From positions 868,001 through 932,000 of the forward strand of contig CATOSU010000002.1 of the NCBI GenBank assembly GCA_951812615.1: a DNA stretch of 64,000 bases, in the 5' to 3' direction. Made by a program: the position numbers and the translations under genes. Every line of letters begins with the position of its first letter. Position 1 is the first letter of the stretch. This DNA comes from an uncultured Paracoccaceae bacterium (GTDB lineage Bacteria; Pseudomonadota; Alphaproteobacteria; Rhodobacterales; Rhodobacteraceae). Below are positions 25,236 through 33,512 of the stretch, in pieces. The notes below the pieces were generated by a model that was not told the origin of the DNA, did not search any database, and saw only the letters and a list, made by a program, of their open reading frames with translations.

Positions 25236-26013
25236 GGGGCGCTCCGTCGACGATGAGCGCCGCGCCGCAGTCCTCCGGCTCGAGGATCAGCGCGGCGATC
25301 TGCAGCGCCTGCATCTCGTTGCCGATCAGCGACAGATCGCCGGCGGGGCGCAGCGAGACCAGCGGCGCATAATAATGCCGCCCGTGGCTGTCAGGGGCGA
25401 TCCCGGGCGAGAGCTCGATATAGCGCAGCGCGCCGCGCACCGGTTGCGGGCGGCCGATCGCCAGGCGCTTGCCTGCGGTGACGGTGTAGCTGGCATAGAG
25501 CGTGTCACCATTTGCGGGGCTGCCGGGCGCCTGCAGCAGCCGAAGGCGGCCGTGACCCGGTTCGGCACGATAGTGCGTGTCTTCGCTCAGCGCGGCGCCG
25601 CCCTTGCGCGCCTGCCTGTGGACGACCAGGTCGGCGATGGCGCGCCCGCGCGCCGATGGCAGGCCGTAGAAGGGTCCGGTCTCGATGCAGGCCACGGTGA
25701 TCTCGTCATCCTTCACACCCTCCGCCGGGCGCGGCAGGGCCGCGTCCGAGCCGAGAAAGGCGGCAAGGTTGGCGAGCGACATGTCGTTCAGCGTCATCGT
25801 CAGGGTGCGGGTGATTGAGCGCACGGCATCGACCAGCGTGCGCGGCGGGCCCGAGGAGGACTGCACGGTGATCCGCTCCTCCTGGATCGACAGACTGGCC
25901 GAACTGGCATGACCGAGATGGCGTTCCGCGCCCGGGGTCCCGCCGGGCTCAAGGGCCGCGAAATACATCTCTCCCGCCCCGACAATGATGTTGTCTCGAT
26001 GATTGCTGATCAT
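25225..26013 (-). CDS. Major tail tube protein
   Basis: 262 aa, SD AGAGGA. Starts MISNHRDNIIVGAGEMYF and continues with beta-rich segments (SSASLSIQEERITVQSSS, TRTLTMTLNDMSLANLAAFLGS) typical of phage major tail proteins that line the tube. Position directly before the chaperone pair and after the tail terminator supports the call. Confidence 0.8.
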   Translation of the reverse strand: MISNHRDNIIVGAGEMYFAALEPGGTPGAERHLGHASSASLSIQEERITVQSSSGPPRTLVDAVRSITRTLTMTLNDMSLANLAAFLGSDAALPRPAEGVKDDEITVACIETGPFYGLPSARGRAIADLVVHRQARKGGAALSEDTHYRAEPGHGRLRLLQAPGSPANGDTLYASYTVTAGKRLAIGRPQPVRGALRYIELSPGIAPDSHGRHYYAPLVSLRPAGDLSLIGNEMQALQIAALILEPEDCGAALIVDGAPHGT

Positions 26014-26522
26014 GGTATATCCTCTGGTGGCTGGGCATGTATCCAGTAGCGCGCCGTCCACTCGTCCTGCCAGACGACCCGTCCGGCCTCGATCTCCAGC
26101 AACCGCCCGGAGAGCAGTGCCAGCGGGGCCGGGCGGACCGGGAGGCCCTCTTCGGCGCCGGGGCACCAGCCCAGAAGCCGCCCGCGCGCCGGGCCCAGAA
26201 GCTCCGCCAGGCGGCCCCGGGCGCGGGTCTTCCTGCCGCCCGGATCGTCCGGGGCGGCAATCAGGATCGTGGTGGCGATGGTCAGCGTGACCTCTTGCAG
26301 CGTGCCGGCCCGGCCGGTGCGGTTGGGTCCGGCGGAAAACGCCGCCGGCACCACGGCCAGGACGGGCGGTTTGAGCGCGGTCTCCGCCGCCGCATCCAGC
26401 AGGCCGATCACGCGGCGGAACGGACGACCGGGACCGGCGAGCGGTGCCAGATGCGCGGTCAGCGCGTCGCAGATCAGCAGGCCCGGATCGGGCGCGGTGT
26501 GGGGTGTCTCCAGCCGGGTCAT
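26010..26522 (-). CDS. Tail terminator / gp37-like protein
   Basis: 170 aa: ETPHTAPDPGLLICDALTA at the N terminus and VTLTIATTILIAAPDDPGG in the middle, resembling Mu gp37-type minor tail/terminator proteins. It lies between the virion morphogenesis protein and the tail tube. ATGA overlap with its upstream neighbour. Confidence 0.68.
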   Translation of the reverse strand: MTRLETPHTAPDPGLLICDALTAHLAPLAGPGRPFRRVIGLLDAAAETALKPPVLAVVPAAFSAGPNRTGRAGTLQEVTLTIATTILIAAPDDPGGRKTRARGRLAELLGPARGRLLGWCPGAEEGLPVRPAPLALLSGRLLEIEAGRVVWQDEWTARYWIHAQPPEDIP

Positions 26523-27112
26523 GACGTGGCTCCTGCGGCGCGAGAGAGCGCACGCGCCGCAATCTCCAGCACCGCATCGCGATCAGCCGCATCAAGCCCG
26601 AGGAAAGGCCGGGCCGGCATGGCGATCTCGCGGGCCCCGATTTCGGCAAACGCCACACGCACCGAGCCTGCCTTGCGCGCCCGGGTGTTCTTGCGCGCGG
26701 CAAAGCGCAGCACATAGGCGCCCGACCCGGTCTTCGCACGCCGGAACGCCAGCGTCTGGGTGCGGGCCTTCTGTTTGATGGTGCCGCCAAACTGGTGGAT
26801 CGCGGCATGGACGACATTGGTGCCGACATCGACGCCGGTCGCGTCGGCGCGATGGGTGATCGACGATCTCAGACGCCCGGATTTGACCAGCGTCTGCCCG
26901 CCCTTCTTGCGCGCGCGCGCCGAGGCGGGCCATTTTTTGCCGTCCGGGCCGGTCCCGGTCTCGAAGCGCCGCGCGACCGTCGCCACCAGCATCGCGCCGA
27001 TTTCGTCAAGGACCGCGCGCGGATCCTCCGCGACGCGCTCCATCCGCGTGAGCGCCTCCCGGACCTCGGCGTCGTCCCAGTCCACATCGATATGCACGCC
27101 CGCGCCGGCCAT
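26519..27112 (-). CDS. Phage virion morphogenesis protein (Mu gpG-like)
   Basis: 197 aa. Shows the family pattern: RFETGTGPDGKKWPASARARK, TLVKSGRLRSSITHRAD, VGTNVVHAAIHQFGGTIK, and ARPFLGLDAADRDAVLEIA. Mu gpG homologues act in head completion or head-tail joining. The neighbour order (DUF1320 upstream, gp37-like downstream) is the standard one. Confidence 0.9.
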   Translation of the reverse strand: MAGAGVHIDVDWDDAEVREALTRMERVAEDPRAVLDEIGAMLVATVARRFETGTGPDGKKWPASARARKKGGQTLVKSGRLRSSITHRADATGVDVGTNVVHAAIHQFGGTIKQKARTQTLAFRRAKTGSGAYVLRFAARKNTRARKAGSVRVAFAEIGAREIAMPARPFLGLDAADRDAVLEIAARALSRAAGATS

Positions 27113-27113
27113 G

Positions 27114-27578
27114 TCAGCTGCATCCTCCCGCGCGTCCGAGCGCGATGGCGATCATCGGGCGCGACCCGCAAACGGACATCAGCGCCTCCTCGCGGCGCGG
27201 CACGGGCTTGCCATCGGCGCTGAGCAGGACGCTCTCTCCCGCGACCAGGTCACTGAGCGCTTTGCGCGCCGCGCGGGCGCGGGCGACAACACCGTCCGGG
27301 GCCGCCTCGTCAAAAAGCCTGAGGCGCGCCAGATCGCAGGCCACAGCCGTGAGCGCCGGCCAGGGGCCGGGGCCCGCGAGCGGCAGATCCCAGGCCGTCG
27401 CCAGGGCGGCGTCGATCTGAGCGGAGACATCCGCCAGCACCGCATCGATCCGGCCTGCATCGTCGCGCCCGTCGCCATCCTCGTCGGCGAGGTCACAGAT
27501 CTCCCACCCGCCAAAGCGCGCCACCAGATCGGCGCGTCTCGCGTAGCGGGTGGGATCGGTCTCTACGGTACTGCTCAT
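27114..27578 (-). CDS. DUF1320 (Mu gp36-like) head-tail connector protein
   Basis: 154 aa from MSSTVETDPTRYARRADLVARFG. The DUF1320 pattern is clear: YARRADLVARFGGWEI, DAVLADVSAQIDAALATAWDLPL, ALTAVACDLARLRLFDE. It probably fills the connector position between capsid and tail. Confidence 0.88.
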   Translation of the reverse strand: MSSTVETDPTRYARRADLVARFGGWEICDLADEDGDGRDDAGRIDAVLADVSAQIDAALATAWDLPLAGPGPWPALTAVACDLARLRLFDEAAPDGVVARARAARKALSDLVAGESVLLSADGKPVPRREEALMSVCGSRPMIAIALGRAGGCS

Positions 27579-27589
27579 GCGCTCCCCCG

Positions 27590-28543
27590 TCAGGCCACGG
27601 CGTTCCTGATCAGATAGCCGGCGGCAGGGGCCAGGATCTGCTCCTCGCAGCTGTCGACCACCCGGATGCGGTGCAGCCCGCGCGCACCGCGCGCGCCCTC
27701 GAAACGGGTATAGACCTCCAGGCCGCGATAGCTCGCGGTCACACCGAGTTGCGGCGGGCCCATCGGATCGGGCGCGGGCGACCGGCGATAAAGCAGCGCC
27801 GATTTGCCCCAGATACGATCGAGGCTTGGCGGCTGGCCCTGCGCGGCGGTGTTGATCCGGCTCTGACCCACGACGATGTCCTCGAGCTCGAAGAGATCGG
27901 CAATGGCGCGCCGCGCGGCGATGGCGACATCGCCCGAGGTCGCGTTGACCGCCCTGGCGATCTTCTTGTGCGATCTGAGCTTCAGCCAGACCGATGATCC
28001 CATCACAAGATGCGTCGGCGCCACGATCATCGCGTCGATCGCGTTCAGGATGTCCTCGACCGGATCGGAACTGGCGTGGCCCGATGACCACTGGTCGTTG
28101 CCGCTGAGCGTCACCTTGCTGGCGTCGGCATATGTGTCGGCATTCAGGACGAGATCGGCCACGCGCTTCTCGCGCCCGATCGTCAGCAGATCAGTCAGCG
28201 TCATCACCGAGCGGTCACGCGGATCGGAGACGCCGGGCGGGATATTGCGGATGTCGTCATCCGGAATGAGATCCTGCAGACCGTAATCGGCGACCATGCC
28301 GGCCATCTCGGTGGCACTCAGGTGCACGGTCGTCGGGTCCGAGCGCCGCCCGATCGTCGTGTCGGGCAGCGTGTAGCTTTCGGCCAGCGGATAGGAGGTG
28401 TAGCGGTAGGTCCGCAAACCCACGGGCACACGCGGCAGCACCAGATCGGCGATGTAGGCCGGGTTGCGGTAGCCGATCGCAATGCCGGTGCGCGTCTCGT
28501 CGACCGGATAGGCCGAGCCGGGATGGGGGATTGGGTCGGGCAT
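27590..28543 (-). CDS. Major capsid protein
   Basis: 317 aa, SD GGAGAC. Starts MPDPIPHPGSAYPVDE; typical HK97-fold capsid features of B3-type phages: RYTSYPLAESYTLPDTTIG, ADYGLQDLIPDDDIRN, a central helix (IAARRAIADLFELEDIVVGQSR) and beta-rich end. It follows the DUF2190 decoration protein and precedes DUF1320, the canonical order. Confidence 0.87.
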   Translation of the reverse strand: MPDPIPHPGSAYPVDETRTGIAIGYRNPAYIADLVLPRVPVGLRTYRYTSYPLAESYTLPDTTIGRRSDPTTVHLSATEMAGMVADYGLQDLIPDDDIRNIPPGVSDPRDRSVMTLTDLLTIGREKRVADLVLNADTYADASKVTLSGNDQWSSGHASSDPVEDILNAIDAMIVAPTHLVMGSSVWLKLRSHKKIARAVNATSGDVAIAARRAIADLFELEDIVVGQSRINTAAQGQPPSLDRIWGKSALLYRRSPAPDPMGPPQLGVTASYRGLEVYTRFEGARGARGLHRIRVVDSCEEQILAPAAGYLIRNAVA

Positions 28544-28554
28544 CTGCTGTCTCC

Positions 28555-28932
28555 TCAGATCCGCTGCGGTGCGATCAGCACCGCGATGATGTCTTCTTCC
28601 TTGCCGGCGGCCGTGAGGGCGATGCCCACCACGAAGTCTTTTGCGGAGGTCGTTGCGACAGCCTTGCCGGTGGCATTGGCTTTCACGCTGGAGCCGCGCG
28701 CAAGCGCGGCGCCGGCCACGCAAAAGGCGATGCCGGCCAGGTGGACATCCACCGCCCGCCCGGATTTTGCGTCGATCTCGGCGGAGATGCCGATCGGACG
28801 CTCGGTGATCGTGGTATCGCTGCTGGCGTCGGCCTGGATCACGGCGCCGTCGGCGGTGCCGATCTGTACGATGTGGCGCGCCTTGATGGCAGCGCCGGCC
28901 TTGAAGGCGCGGGTCAATGTCGGGTTATGCAT
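28555..28932 (-). CDS. Capsid decoration (cement) protein, DUF2190-like
   Basis: 125 aa from MHNPTLTRAFKAGAAI. DUF2190-type pattern: KARHIVQIGTADGAVIQADASSD, ERPIGISAE, and VDVHLAGIAFCVAGAALARG. Small proteins of this family bind the outside of the capsid shell. Lies directly ahead of the capsid gene and overlaps the end of the scaffold frame by a few bases. Confidence 0.78.
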   Translation of the reverse strand: MHNPTLTRAFKAGAAIKARHIVQIGTADGAVIQADASSDTTITERPIGISAEIDAKSGRAVDVHLAGIAFCVAGAALARGSSVKANATGKAVATTSAKDFVVGIALTAAGKEEDIIAVLIAPQRI

Positions 28933-29507
28933 GCGCTGTCTCCCCGGCCAGTACCTGGCGGACCGCCACGTCAAGCGTCAGCGTGCCGGTGGTGTCGGCG
29001 GCCAGCAGCGCATTGGCGCGGCGCGCCAGCACATTCCGGTCCGGTGCATCCCGCTGCGGTGTCTGCGGCCAGAGATCCGCGCCCGGAGCAGCACTCCGGG
29101 CCTCGCCCGAAAGCTCGCGCAGTTCCGGCCCGCGCCGGGGCAGACCCTTGAGGAACGCCTCCAGCACATCCGCCGGGCTGGCGCGCGTCGCGGTGCCGTC
29201 CGCGCCTGTCAGCGCGATAGCGCCACCCTCGCCGGTTCCCGCCAGGCTTGCGCACAGCGCCGTCAGCGGTTCCGCCTCGGCGGGCAGGACACGGCCGGCC
29301 TGGACATGGGCGGCAATCCGGCCGCGTGCTGCGGCCTGCTGTTCGGCGGCCAGGCGGGCCACGCGCTCGCCTGTGAGCGCCGCGTTCAGTTCGGCGACCT
29401 GCGCCGCCAGTTCCCCGCCCGCGGCGGGGTTCGGGGCGGGCGTGGCCGGGGCGGGCGGCTGCAGACCTGCGGCCGGAGTGGGGGCGGGAAGATTGAGGGC
29501 ATCGGGG
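28925..29507 (-). CDS. Scaffold-like C-terminal part of the phage protease, in a shifted frame
   Basis: The frame ending at 28925 becomes convincing only from DALNLPAPTPAAG onwards; the upstream part of the same frame is a shadow of the protease. It has a coiled-coil segment (GELAAQVAELNAALTGERVARLAAEQQAAARG) and a helical end typical of the Mu Z/gpI scaffold. There is no good start codon at the join, so it is probably made as a continuation of the protease. The shift lies at the C run complementary to 29504-29507. Confidence 0.6.
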
Positions 29508-30324
29508 TCTCCGTCGTGATGGGGGCCGCCGGCGCGCGGCGGGAGGTGAAGTGGGGGGCGGGTGCGCCGCCGGGGCTTGTGCCAGGGTCTGGGCAGGGGT
29601 CTGGGCCGGGGCTTGTGCCGGGGTCTGGGCCGGTGGCGAGGGTCGCGTGGAGCCTTGACACCAGCGCCACCATATCCTCGGGCTCTGCCAGTTCGCGCAG
29701 CGTATCGAGCGACCATGCCGGCATCACCCGGTCCGCCGTCGCGATCGTCGAGCGCTCGATCACCCATTCGCGCAAGGATCGCAGCATGCTCTCGACCGCC
29801 CACCAGCCCAGACGCTCCTCGGCGCCCCCGAGCGGGGCGGCCAGCGCGGTATCGAGCGGCGCAGAGAGCGCGATCACCATGCCCTTGGGGTGGCGTGAAA
29901 AATGGGAGGGTGCCAGCCCGTCAACGGCGGGCAGAGCGGCGCCCAGAAACGCCAAGTGTTGCAGCGTCCAGCCCGCGGCCTCCTTCGTGGCCCCGATCGA
30001 GCGGGCAGCAAAGCGCCCCGCCTGACAGGCAGACCGGAAATCGTCATCGAGCCGGGTGAGCCGCGCCTGAAGGCGGTCGCCGACACGGCGCAACCGATCC
30101 ACCCAGCCCTCAGCCGGAACATCGTCGCGCGTCGGGTGGCCGAGCACGACAGGGGCCGGGTCGGCGCGCTCGAAATTGGCCACCATCTCGTCGAGATCGG
30201 CCTCGGCCAGCGTCACCGGACCGGTCGAGGCTGTAAAGCTGCCCGCCCGGCAGATGTCGATCCAGCCGTCAAGGGCGGAGAGCGAAGCGGGCGGCGCGGG
30301 AATGTGGGGCGCAACAGATGTCAT
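29386..30324 (-). CDS. Phage protease (Mu gpI-like), N-terminal part
   Basis: Begins MTSVAPHIPAPPASLSALDGW. Matches the Mu gpI/B3 protease group: GPVTLAEADLDEMVANFERAD, APVVLGHPTRDDVPAEGWV and LAFLGAALPAVDGLAP. It should cut the scaffold during prohead maturation. The meaningful sequence ends near ITTETP; after that this frame becomes a shadow, and the expected scaffold sequence (DALNLPAP) is in another frame. The open frame itself runs to 29386. The gene reads leftwards from the divergent late-promoter region at 30.3-30.4 kb. Confidence 0.78.
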   Translation of the reverse strand: MTSVAPHIPAPPASLSALDGWIDICRAGSFTASTGPVTLAEADLDEMVANFERADPAPVVLGHPTRDDVPAEGWVDRLRRVGDRLQARLTRLDDDFRSACQAGRFAARSIGATKEAAGWTLQHLAFLGAALPAVDGLAPSHFSRHPKGMVIALSAPLDTALAAPLGGAEERLGWWAVESMLRSLREWVIERSTIATADRVMPAWSLDTLRELAEPEDMVALVSRLHATLATGPDPGTSPGPDPCPDPGTSPGGAPAPHFTSRRAPAAPITTETPMPSIFPPPLRPQVCSRPPRPRPPRTPPRAGNWRRRSPN

Positions 30325-30357
30325 GACCCGGACATTAGCACCGTCCTGTCCGGTGTT

Positions 30358-30379
30358 GCAGCGGACCATGGTCCGCTGC
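30358..30379. promoter_or_regulatory. Late-operon palindrome, copy 1 (22 bp, perfect)
   Basis: GCAGCGGACCATGGTCCGCTGC is a perfect dyad, longer than 20 bases in its full form but built on the repeated 16-mer GCGGACCATGGTCCGC. It lies in the 112-base gap between the divergent capsid/tail operon (start 30324) and lysis operon (start 30437). Two more copies occur at 31896 and 44516. Confidence 0.7.
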
Positions 30380-30436
30380 CGGGCCGCCGCCGGATGTGCC
30401 AGGATGGGCTGCCCGGACCGCAGAGGAGCCCCGCCC

Positions 30437-31078
30437 GTGACCCGCATCATTGACGAGATCATCGTCCATTGCTCAGCTACCCGGCCGGGATGGATGGCGG
30501 AGCGCCCGCTCGCGGAGCAGGTCGCCGAAATCCGGCGCTGGCATGTCGAGGAGCACGGGTGGCGCGATATCGGCTATCACTGGATCATCGGGCGCGACGG
30601 CACTGTCGCGCCCGGGCGCCCCGAGAACGTGCAGGGCGCGCACTGCGCCGGGCGCAACGCGCACTCGATCGGGGTGTGCCTGGTCGGCGGGCACAGCGGC
30701 TCGGAGAACGACACGTTCAGCGATCACTTCACGCCCGCGCAGGAGACGGCCCTGCGGGGGCTGATCGAGCGGCTGGGGTCGCGGTTCGGCACCCTCAAGG
30801 TCTCCGGCCACAACCAGTATGCCGCGAAGGCATGCCCTTGTTTCAGGGTGCCGGAGTGGCATCGTGCAAAACCCGCCCGCACCTCCCCGGTGCAATCGAC
30901 CACGCTGCAGGCAACCGTCACAAGCGCCGTGGCGACCGCAGGGGGCGTGTTTGCGGCTCTCGGGCGGCTGGAGCCTGTGACACAGGCTATCGTCGCGCTC
31001 TGCGGCGCGTGTGCGCTCGTGGGGCTGGGCTGGATCGCCCGCGAGCGCCTGCGCAAATGGGCGCGAGGAGACCGCTGA
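30437..31078 (+). CDS. N-acetylmuramoyl-L-alanine amidase endolysin with C-terminal membrane helix
   Basis: 213 aa with GTG start and AGAGGAG upstream. Amidase_2/T7-lysozyme type: zinc ligands visible in IIVHCSATRPGW, HCAGRNAHSIGVCLVGG and GHNQYAAKACPCF. After residue 140 comes a linker, then hydrophobic stretches (TSAVATAGGVFAAL and VTQAIVALCGACALVGLGWIA) and a basic tail (RERLRKWARG). Such endolysins may be held in the inner membrane and released later. First gene of the lysis cluster. Confidence 0.88.
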   Translation: MTRIIDEIIVHCSATRPGWMAERPLAEQVAEIRRWHVEEHGWRDIGYHWIIGRDGTVAPGRPENVQGAHCAGRNAHSIGVCLVGGHSGSENDTFSDHFTPAQETALRGLIERLGSRFGTLKVSGHNQYAAKACPCFRVPEWHRAKPARTSPVQSTTLQATVTSAVATAGGVFAALGRLEPVTQAIVALCGACALVGLGWIARERLRKWARGDR

Positions 31079-31079
31079 C

Positions 31080-31388
31080 ATGAGGATGCTCGTCATTGTC
31101 CTGATTCTGACACCGCTGGTCATACTGCTGATATTTCTGGCTGCTCCGGTCACCGCCGCGCCCACCTGCGGCAACGCCGACACCCTCGGAGCCAGGCTTG
31201 CTCAGAGGTATGGCGAGACCTCCCAGAGCCTTGGCCTGACTGCGACAGGTGCCCTCATGATGCTCGCGGCCAACCCGGAGACCGGCACATGGACCGCCCT
31301 CATCATTCGCCCCGACGGGGTGGGATGCGTCGCCGCCAGCGGCACCAACTGGCAGGGCGCCCCGGCAAAGACCGGAGACCCGGCCTGA
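31080..31388 (+). CDS. Small membrane-anchored or secreted phage protein
   Basis: 102 aa, SD GAGGAG inside the end of the amidase gene. One strong N-terminal hydrophobic helix (LVIVLILTPLVILLIFLAAP) ending in a possible signal cleavage site (VTAAPT). The rest has two cysteines (TCGNAD, GVGCVA) that could pair in the periplasm. Its place in the lysis cassette suggests a holin-like or lysis-regulating role; this is position-based only. Confidence 0.6.
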   Translation: MRMLVIVLILTPLVILLIFLAAPVTAAPTCGNADTLGARLAQRYGETSQSLGLTATGALMMLAANPETGTWTALIIRPDGVGCVAASGTNWQGAPAKTGDPA

Positions 31389-31621
31389 TGCTCGCCGCCC
31401 TCGCCCGCCTGATCCCCTCCAGAGCCGCGCTCTGGGCCGCTCTCGCCGCGCTTGGGGCCGTGATCATGGCCCTGATCCGCAGGGATGCCCGCCGGGACGA
31501 GCGGCGCGCCGCACAACTCAAGGACTTTGAACATGCCGAGGATATTGACGCCCGTGTGTCTGACAGCCGCGCTGATCCTGAGCGGCTGCGCAAATACGAC
31601 GGCGCCGGCTGGCGCGACTGA
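31388..31621 (+). CDS. Inner-membrane spanin candidate (Rz-like)
   Basis: 77 aa, ATGA-type overlap with the previous gene. One N-terminal membrane helix (LWAALAALGAVIMALI), then a charged helical region (RRDARRDERRAAQLKDFEHAEDI). It overlaps the start of a lipoprotein in another frame, as Rz overlaps Rz1 in lambda. It would span the periplasm and help disrupt the outer membrane at lysis. Confidence 0.65.
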   Translation: MLAALARLIPSRAALWAALAALGAVIMALIRRDARRDERRAAQLKDFEHAEDIDARVSDSRADPERLRKYDGAGWRD

Positions 31622-31760
31622 GGCCGCGCTCTGCCGCACCTGGGGGACCAGCCTGCCAACCCGCTCGCGATCCGACACAGACCAGACGCAGCGCGAGATC
31701 GCCGAAGCCTATGCCGATTTCGAAGCCGCCTGCCCCGGGCATGGGCATCTGGTGCCGTGA
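31533..31760 (+). CDS. Outer-membrane spanin candidate (Rz1-like lipoprotein)
   Basis: 75 aa starting inside the Rz-like gene in a different frame, with AAGGA upstream. The lipobox ALILSGC predicts lipidation. The mature part is short with Cys residues and a helical segment (QREIAEAYADFEAAC). Nested Rz/Rz1 organisation supports the assignment. Confidence 0.65.
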   Translation: MPRILTPVCLTAALILSGCANTTAPAGATEAALCRTWGTSLPTRSRSDTDQTQREIAEAYADFEAACPGHGHLVP

Positions 31761-31884
31761 CCGGCCGGGCGCGAAGGAGGGTCCGCTGCCCTGCCCGACC
31801 CCTGAAGGGCTTGCGGCGTGTCTCCACCAGCGCAAGGCCGCCATCGAACGTGTCGGCGAGATCGAGCGGCTCCTGGCGATCTGA
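31741..31884 (+). CDS. Small hypothetical protein after the spanins
   Basis: 47 aa from ATG at 31741, overlapping the end of the lipoprotein gene: MGIWCRDRPGAKEGPLPCPT, then a helix (AACLHQRKAAIERVGEIERLLAI). Codon use looks like its neighbours and the helix is amphipathic. It is too short to place in a family. Confidence 0.4.
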   Translation: MGIWCRDRPGAKEGPLPCPTPEGLAACLHQRKAAIERVGEIERLLAI

Positions 31885-31895
31885 CCGGCGCACCG

Positions 31896-31911
31896 GCGGA
31901 CCATGGTCCGC
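31896..31911. promoter_or_regulatory. Late-operon palindrome, copy 2
   Basis: Exact GCGGACCATGGTCCGC followed by TGCC, as in the other copies. It lies in a 216-base gap ahead of the adenine methylase gene. A second hairpin, GCGGCA-tgtta-TGCCGC, follows about 25 bases later. Confidence 0.68.
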
Positions 31912-32100
31912 TGCCCGAACCCCGTGCGGCATGTTATGCCGCGCCCAGACCTCTGCCAGGCCATATGATGGCCAGGACGGGGGCCGGGATGTAACAGCAC
32001 CCCGAACCGGGAGTGTTCCCTCCCACGACCAGAACCGGCCAGCCCTGGCCGTCCCGCCACCGCAGCTGCGGCGGGATCATGATCGTGGGAGGCAGCCCCC

Positions 32101-32961
32101 TTGTCCATGCCCGATGACATCCCGGCAGAGCCCGGCGCGCTCACGCCGGCCCCGCCCGCCGCGCCGCTCGCGCCCTGGCTCGGTGGCAAGAAATATCTCG
32201 CGAAGACCATCGCCGCGCGCATCGGGGCGGTCCCGCATACCTGCTACGCCGAGCCGTTTGCCGGCATGGGCGGGGTGTTCCTGCGGCGCGCCTCACGCCC
32301 GAAGTCCGAAATCCTCAACGATATCAATGGCGAAATCGTCAATCTCTTCCGCGTCCTGCGCCATCACCCGGACGCGCTGGCCGCCGGGTTCGACCTCTGC
32401 CTTGCCAGCCGCGCGGAGTTCGCCCGCCTGCTGGCCACCCCGCCCGGGACGCTCACAGACATCCGCCGCGCCGCCCGATGGGCCTGGCTCCAGCGCATGA
32501 GCTTCGGCGGCAAACCCGCCCATCTCGCCACGCCGGGCCAGATGGGGCCTTCGGTCCATCATTCAGGCCGGCTCTCCGCCGCCCGCATGGGCGCCCTGAT
32601 TCGCGCCGCCCATGGCCGCTTGCAGGGCACCCATATCGAGTGTCTCGACTGGGCCGCCTTCATCCCGCGATACGACCGGGCCTCCACGCTCTTCTATCTC
32701 GACCCGCCCTATATGGGCCATGAGGCCGACTACGGACGCCAGGTGTTCGGCCGGGGCGACTTCGCCCGGCTGGCGGAGATGCTCAAGGGGCTGAAGGGCC
32801 GGTTCATCCTGTCGATCAACGAGCGACCCGAAATCCGCGAGATGTTCGCATGGGCAGAGATCGACGTGGTCGAGACGCGCTATTCGGTCAATGCGAAAGC
32901 AGCCCGCCGGGTCGGCGAACTGCTGATCTCGGGGGGTGGCTCCCGGTCCCACCCGCGATAA
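32101..32961 (+). CDS. DNA adenine methylase (Dam/D12 class)
   Basis: About 286 aa. I favour the TTG at 32101, which lies 8 bases after GGGAGG; an ATG two codons later has poor spacing. Class alpha N6-adenine methyltransferase motifs are clear: PWLGGKKYLAKTI, PFAGMGGVFLRR (AdoMet binding), ILNDINGEIVNLF, and the catalytic DPPY in FYLDPPYMGHEADY. It may protect phage DNA from host restriction, comparable in position to late DNA-modification genes such as mom. Recognition sequence is unknown. Confidence 0.9.
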   Translation: MSMPDDIPAEPGALTPAPPAAPLAPWLGGKKYLAKTIAARIGAVPHTCYAEPFAGMGGVFLRRASRPKSEILNDINGEIVNLFRVLRHHPDALAAGFDLCLASRAEFARLLATPPGTLTDIRRAARWAWLQRMSFGGKPAHLATPGQMGPSVHHSGRLSAARMGALIRAAHGRLQGTHIECLDWAAFIPRYDRASTLFYLDPPYMGHEADYGRQVFGRGDFARLAEMLKGLKGRFILSINERPEIREMFAWAEIDVVETRYSVNAKAARRVGELLISGGGSRSHPR

Positions 32962-33438
32962 TCACTTCCACCGCGCGTCATTCAGACGCCAGTAGGCACC
33001 CGTCCCGATCAGCGGGGAGTCTTCGCGGATCAGGTCGAACGGAAATTTGCCGTTCTTGTCCTGCGCGCCAGGGTCGGCGCCAGCGTCGAGGAGCACCTGC
33101 ACCGTCTCCAGGGGTCCGGACATTGCCGCCAAATGCAGCGGGGTATTTCCCCACTCATCCCGCGCCTCCAGGTCCGCACCGGCCTCCACAAGCGCCTCCA
33201 CCGTCTCCGGGGGTCCGGACCCTGCCGCAAAATGCAGCGGGGTACTTCCCCACTCGGTCCGCGCCTCCAGGTCCGCCCCGGCAACCAGGCAGCGGGACAC
33301 ATCGGCCGGTGTCGCTACCTCAAAGAATTCCACGGTATTCCAGGTTGCGCAGTCCGCCTCTGCAAGGGCTTCAGAGGGCAGGGCCCAGAGCGCCAGCACA
33401 AAGGCACCCGTAATGATCGATAATCCATTCAAGCTCAT
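32962..33438 (-). CDS. Secreted ankyrin-repeat protein (prophage cargo)
   Basis: 158 aa. Signal peptide to about residue 26 (ALPSEALAEA), then a cysteine pair and at least three ankyrin repeats: GADLEARTEWGSTPLHFAA, GADLEARDEWGNTPLHLAA, GADPGAQDKNGKFPF. The neighbouring genes on the + strand are phage functions, whereas this one faces the other way and ends flush with the methylase stop. It is probably expressed from the lysogen and exported to the periplasm. Ankyrin repeats bind proteins; the partner is unknown. Confidence 0.82.
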   Translation of the reverse strand: MSLNGLSIITGAFVLALWALPSEALAEADCATWNTVEFFEVATPADVSRCLVAGADLEARTEWGSTPLHFAAGSGPPETVEALVEAGADLEARDEWGNTPLHLAAMSGPLETVQVLLDAGADPGAQDKNGKFPFDLIREDSPLIGTGAYWRLNDARWK

Positions 33439-33512
33439 CAGCGTTCTCCTTCATTTCCCATACGTCACCGCGGCATTCGCGAACACGTCATTCATGGTCG
33501 GATGCAACTTTA

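Noticed and set aside
29508-29803. N-terminal part of the 292-codon frame ending at 28925
   Set aside because: This stretch is a Pro/Arg-rich shadow of the protease; only the part after 29507 reads as scaffold.
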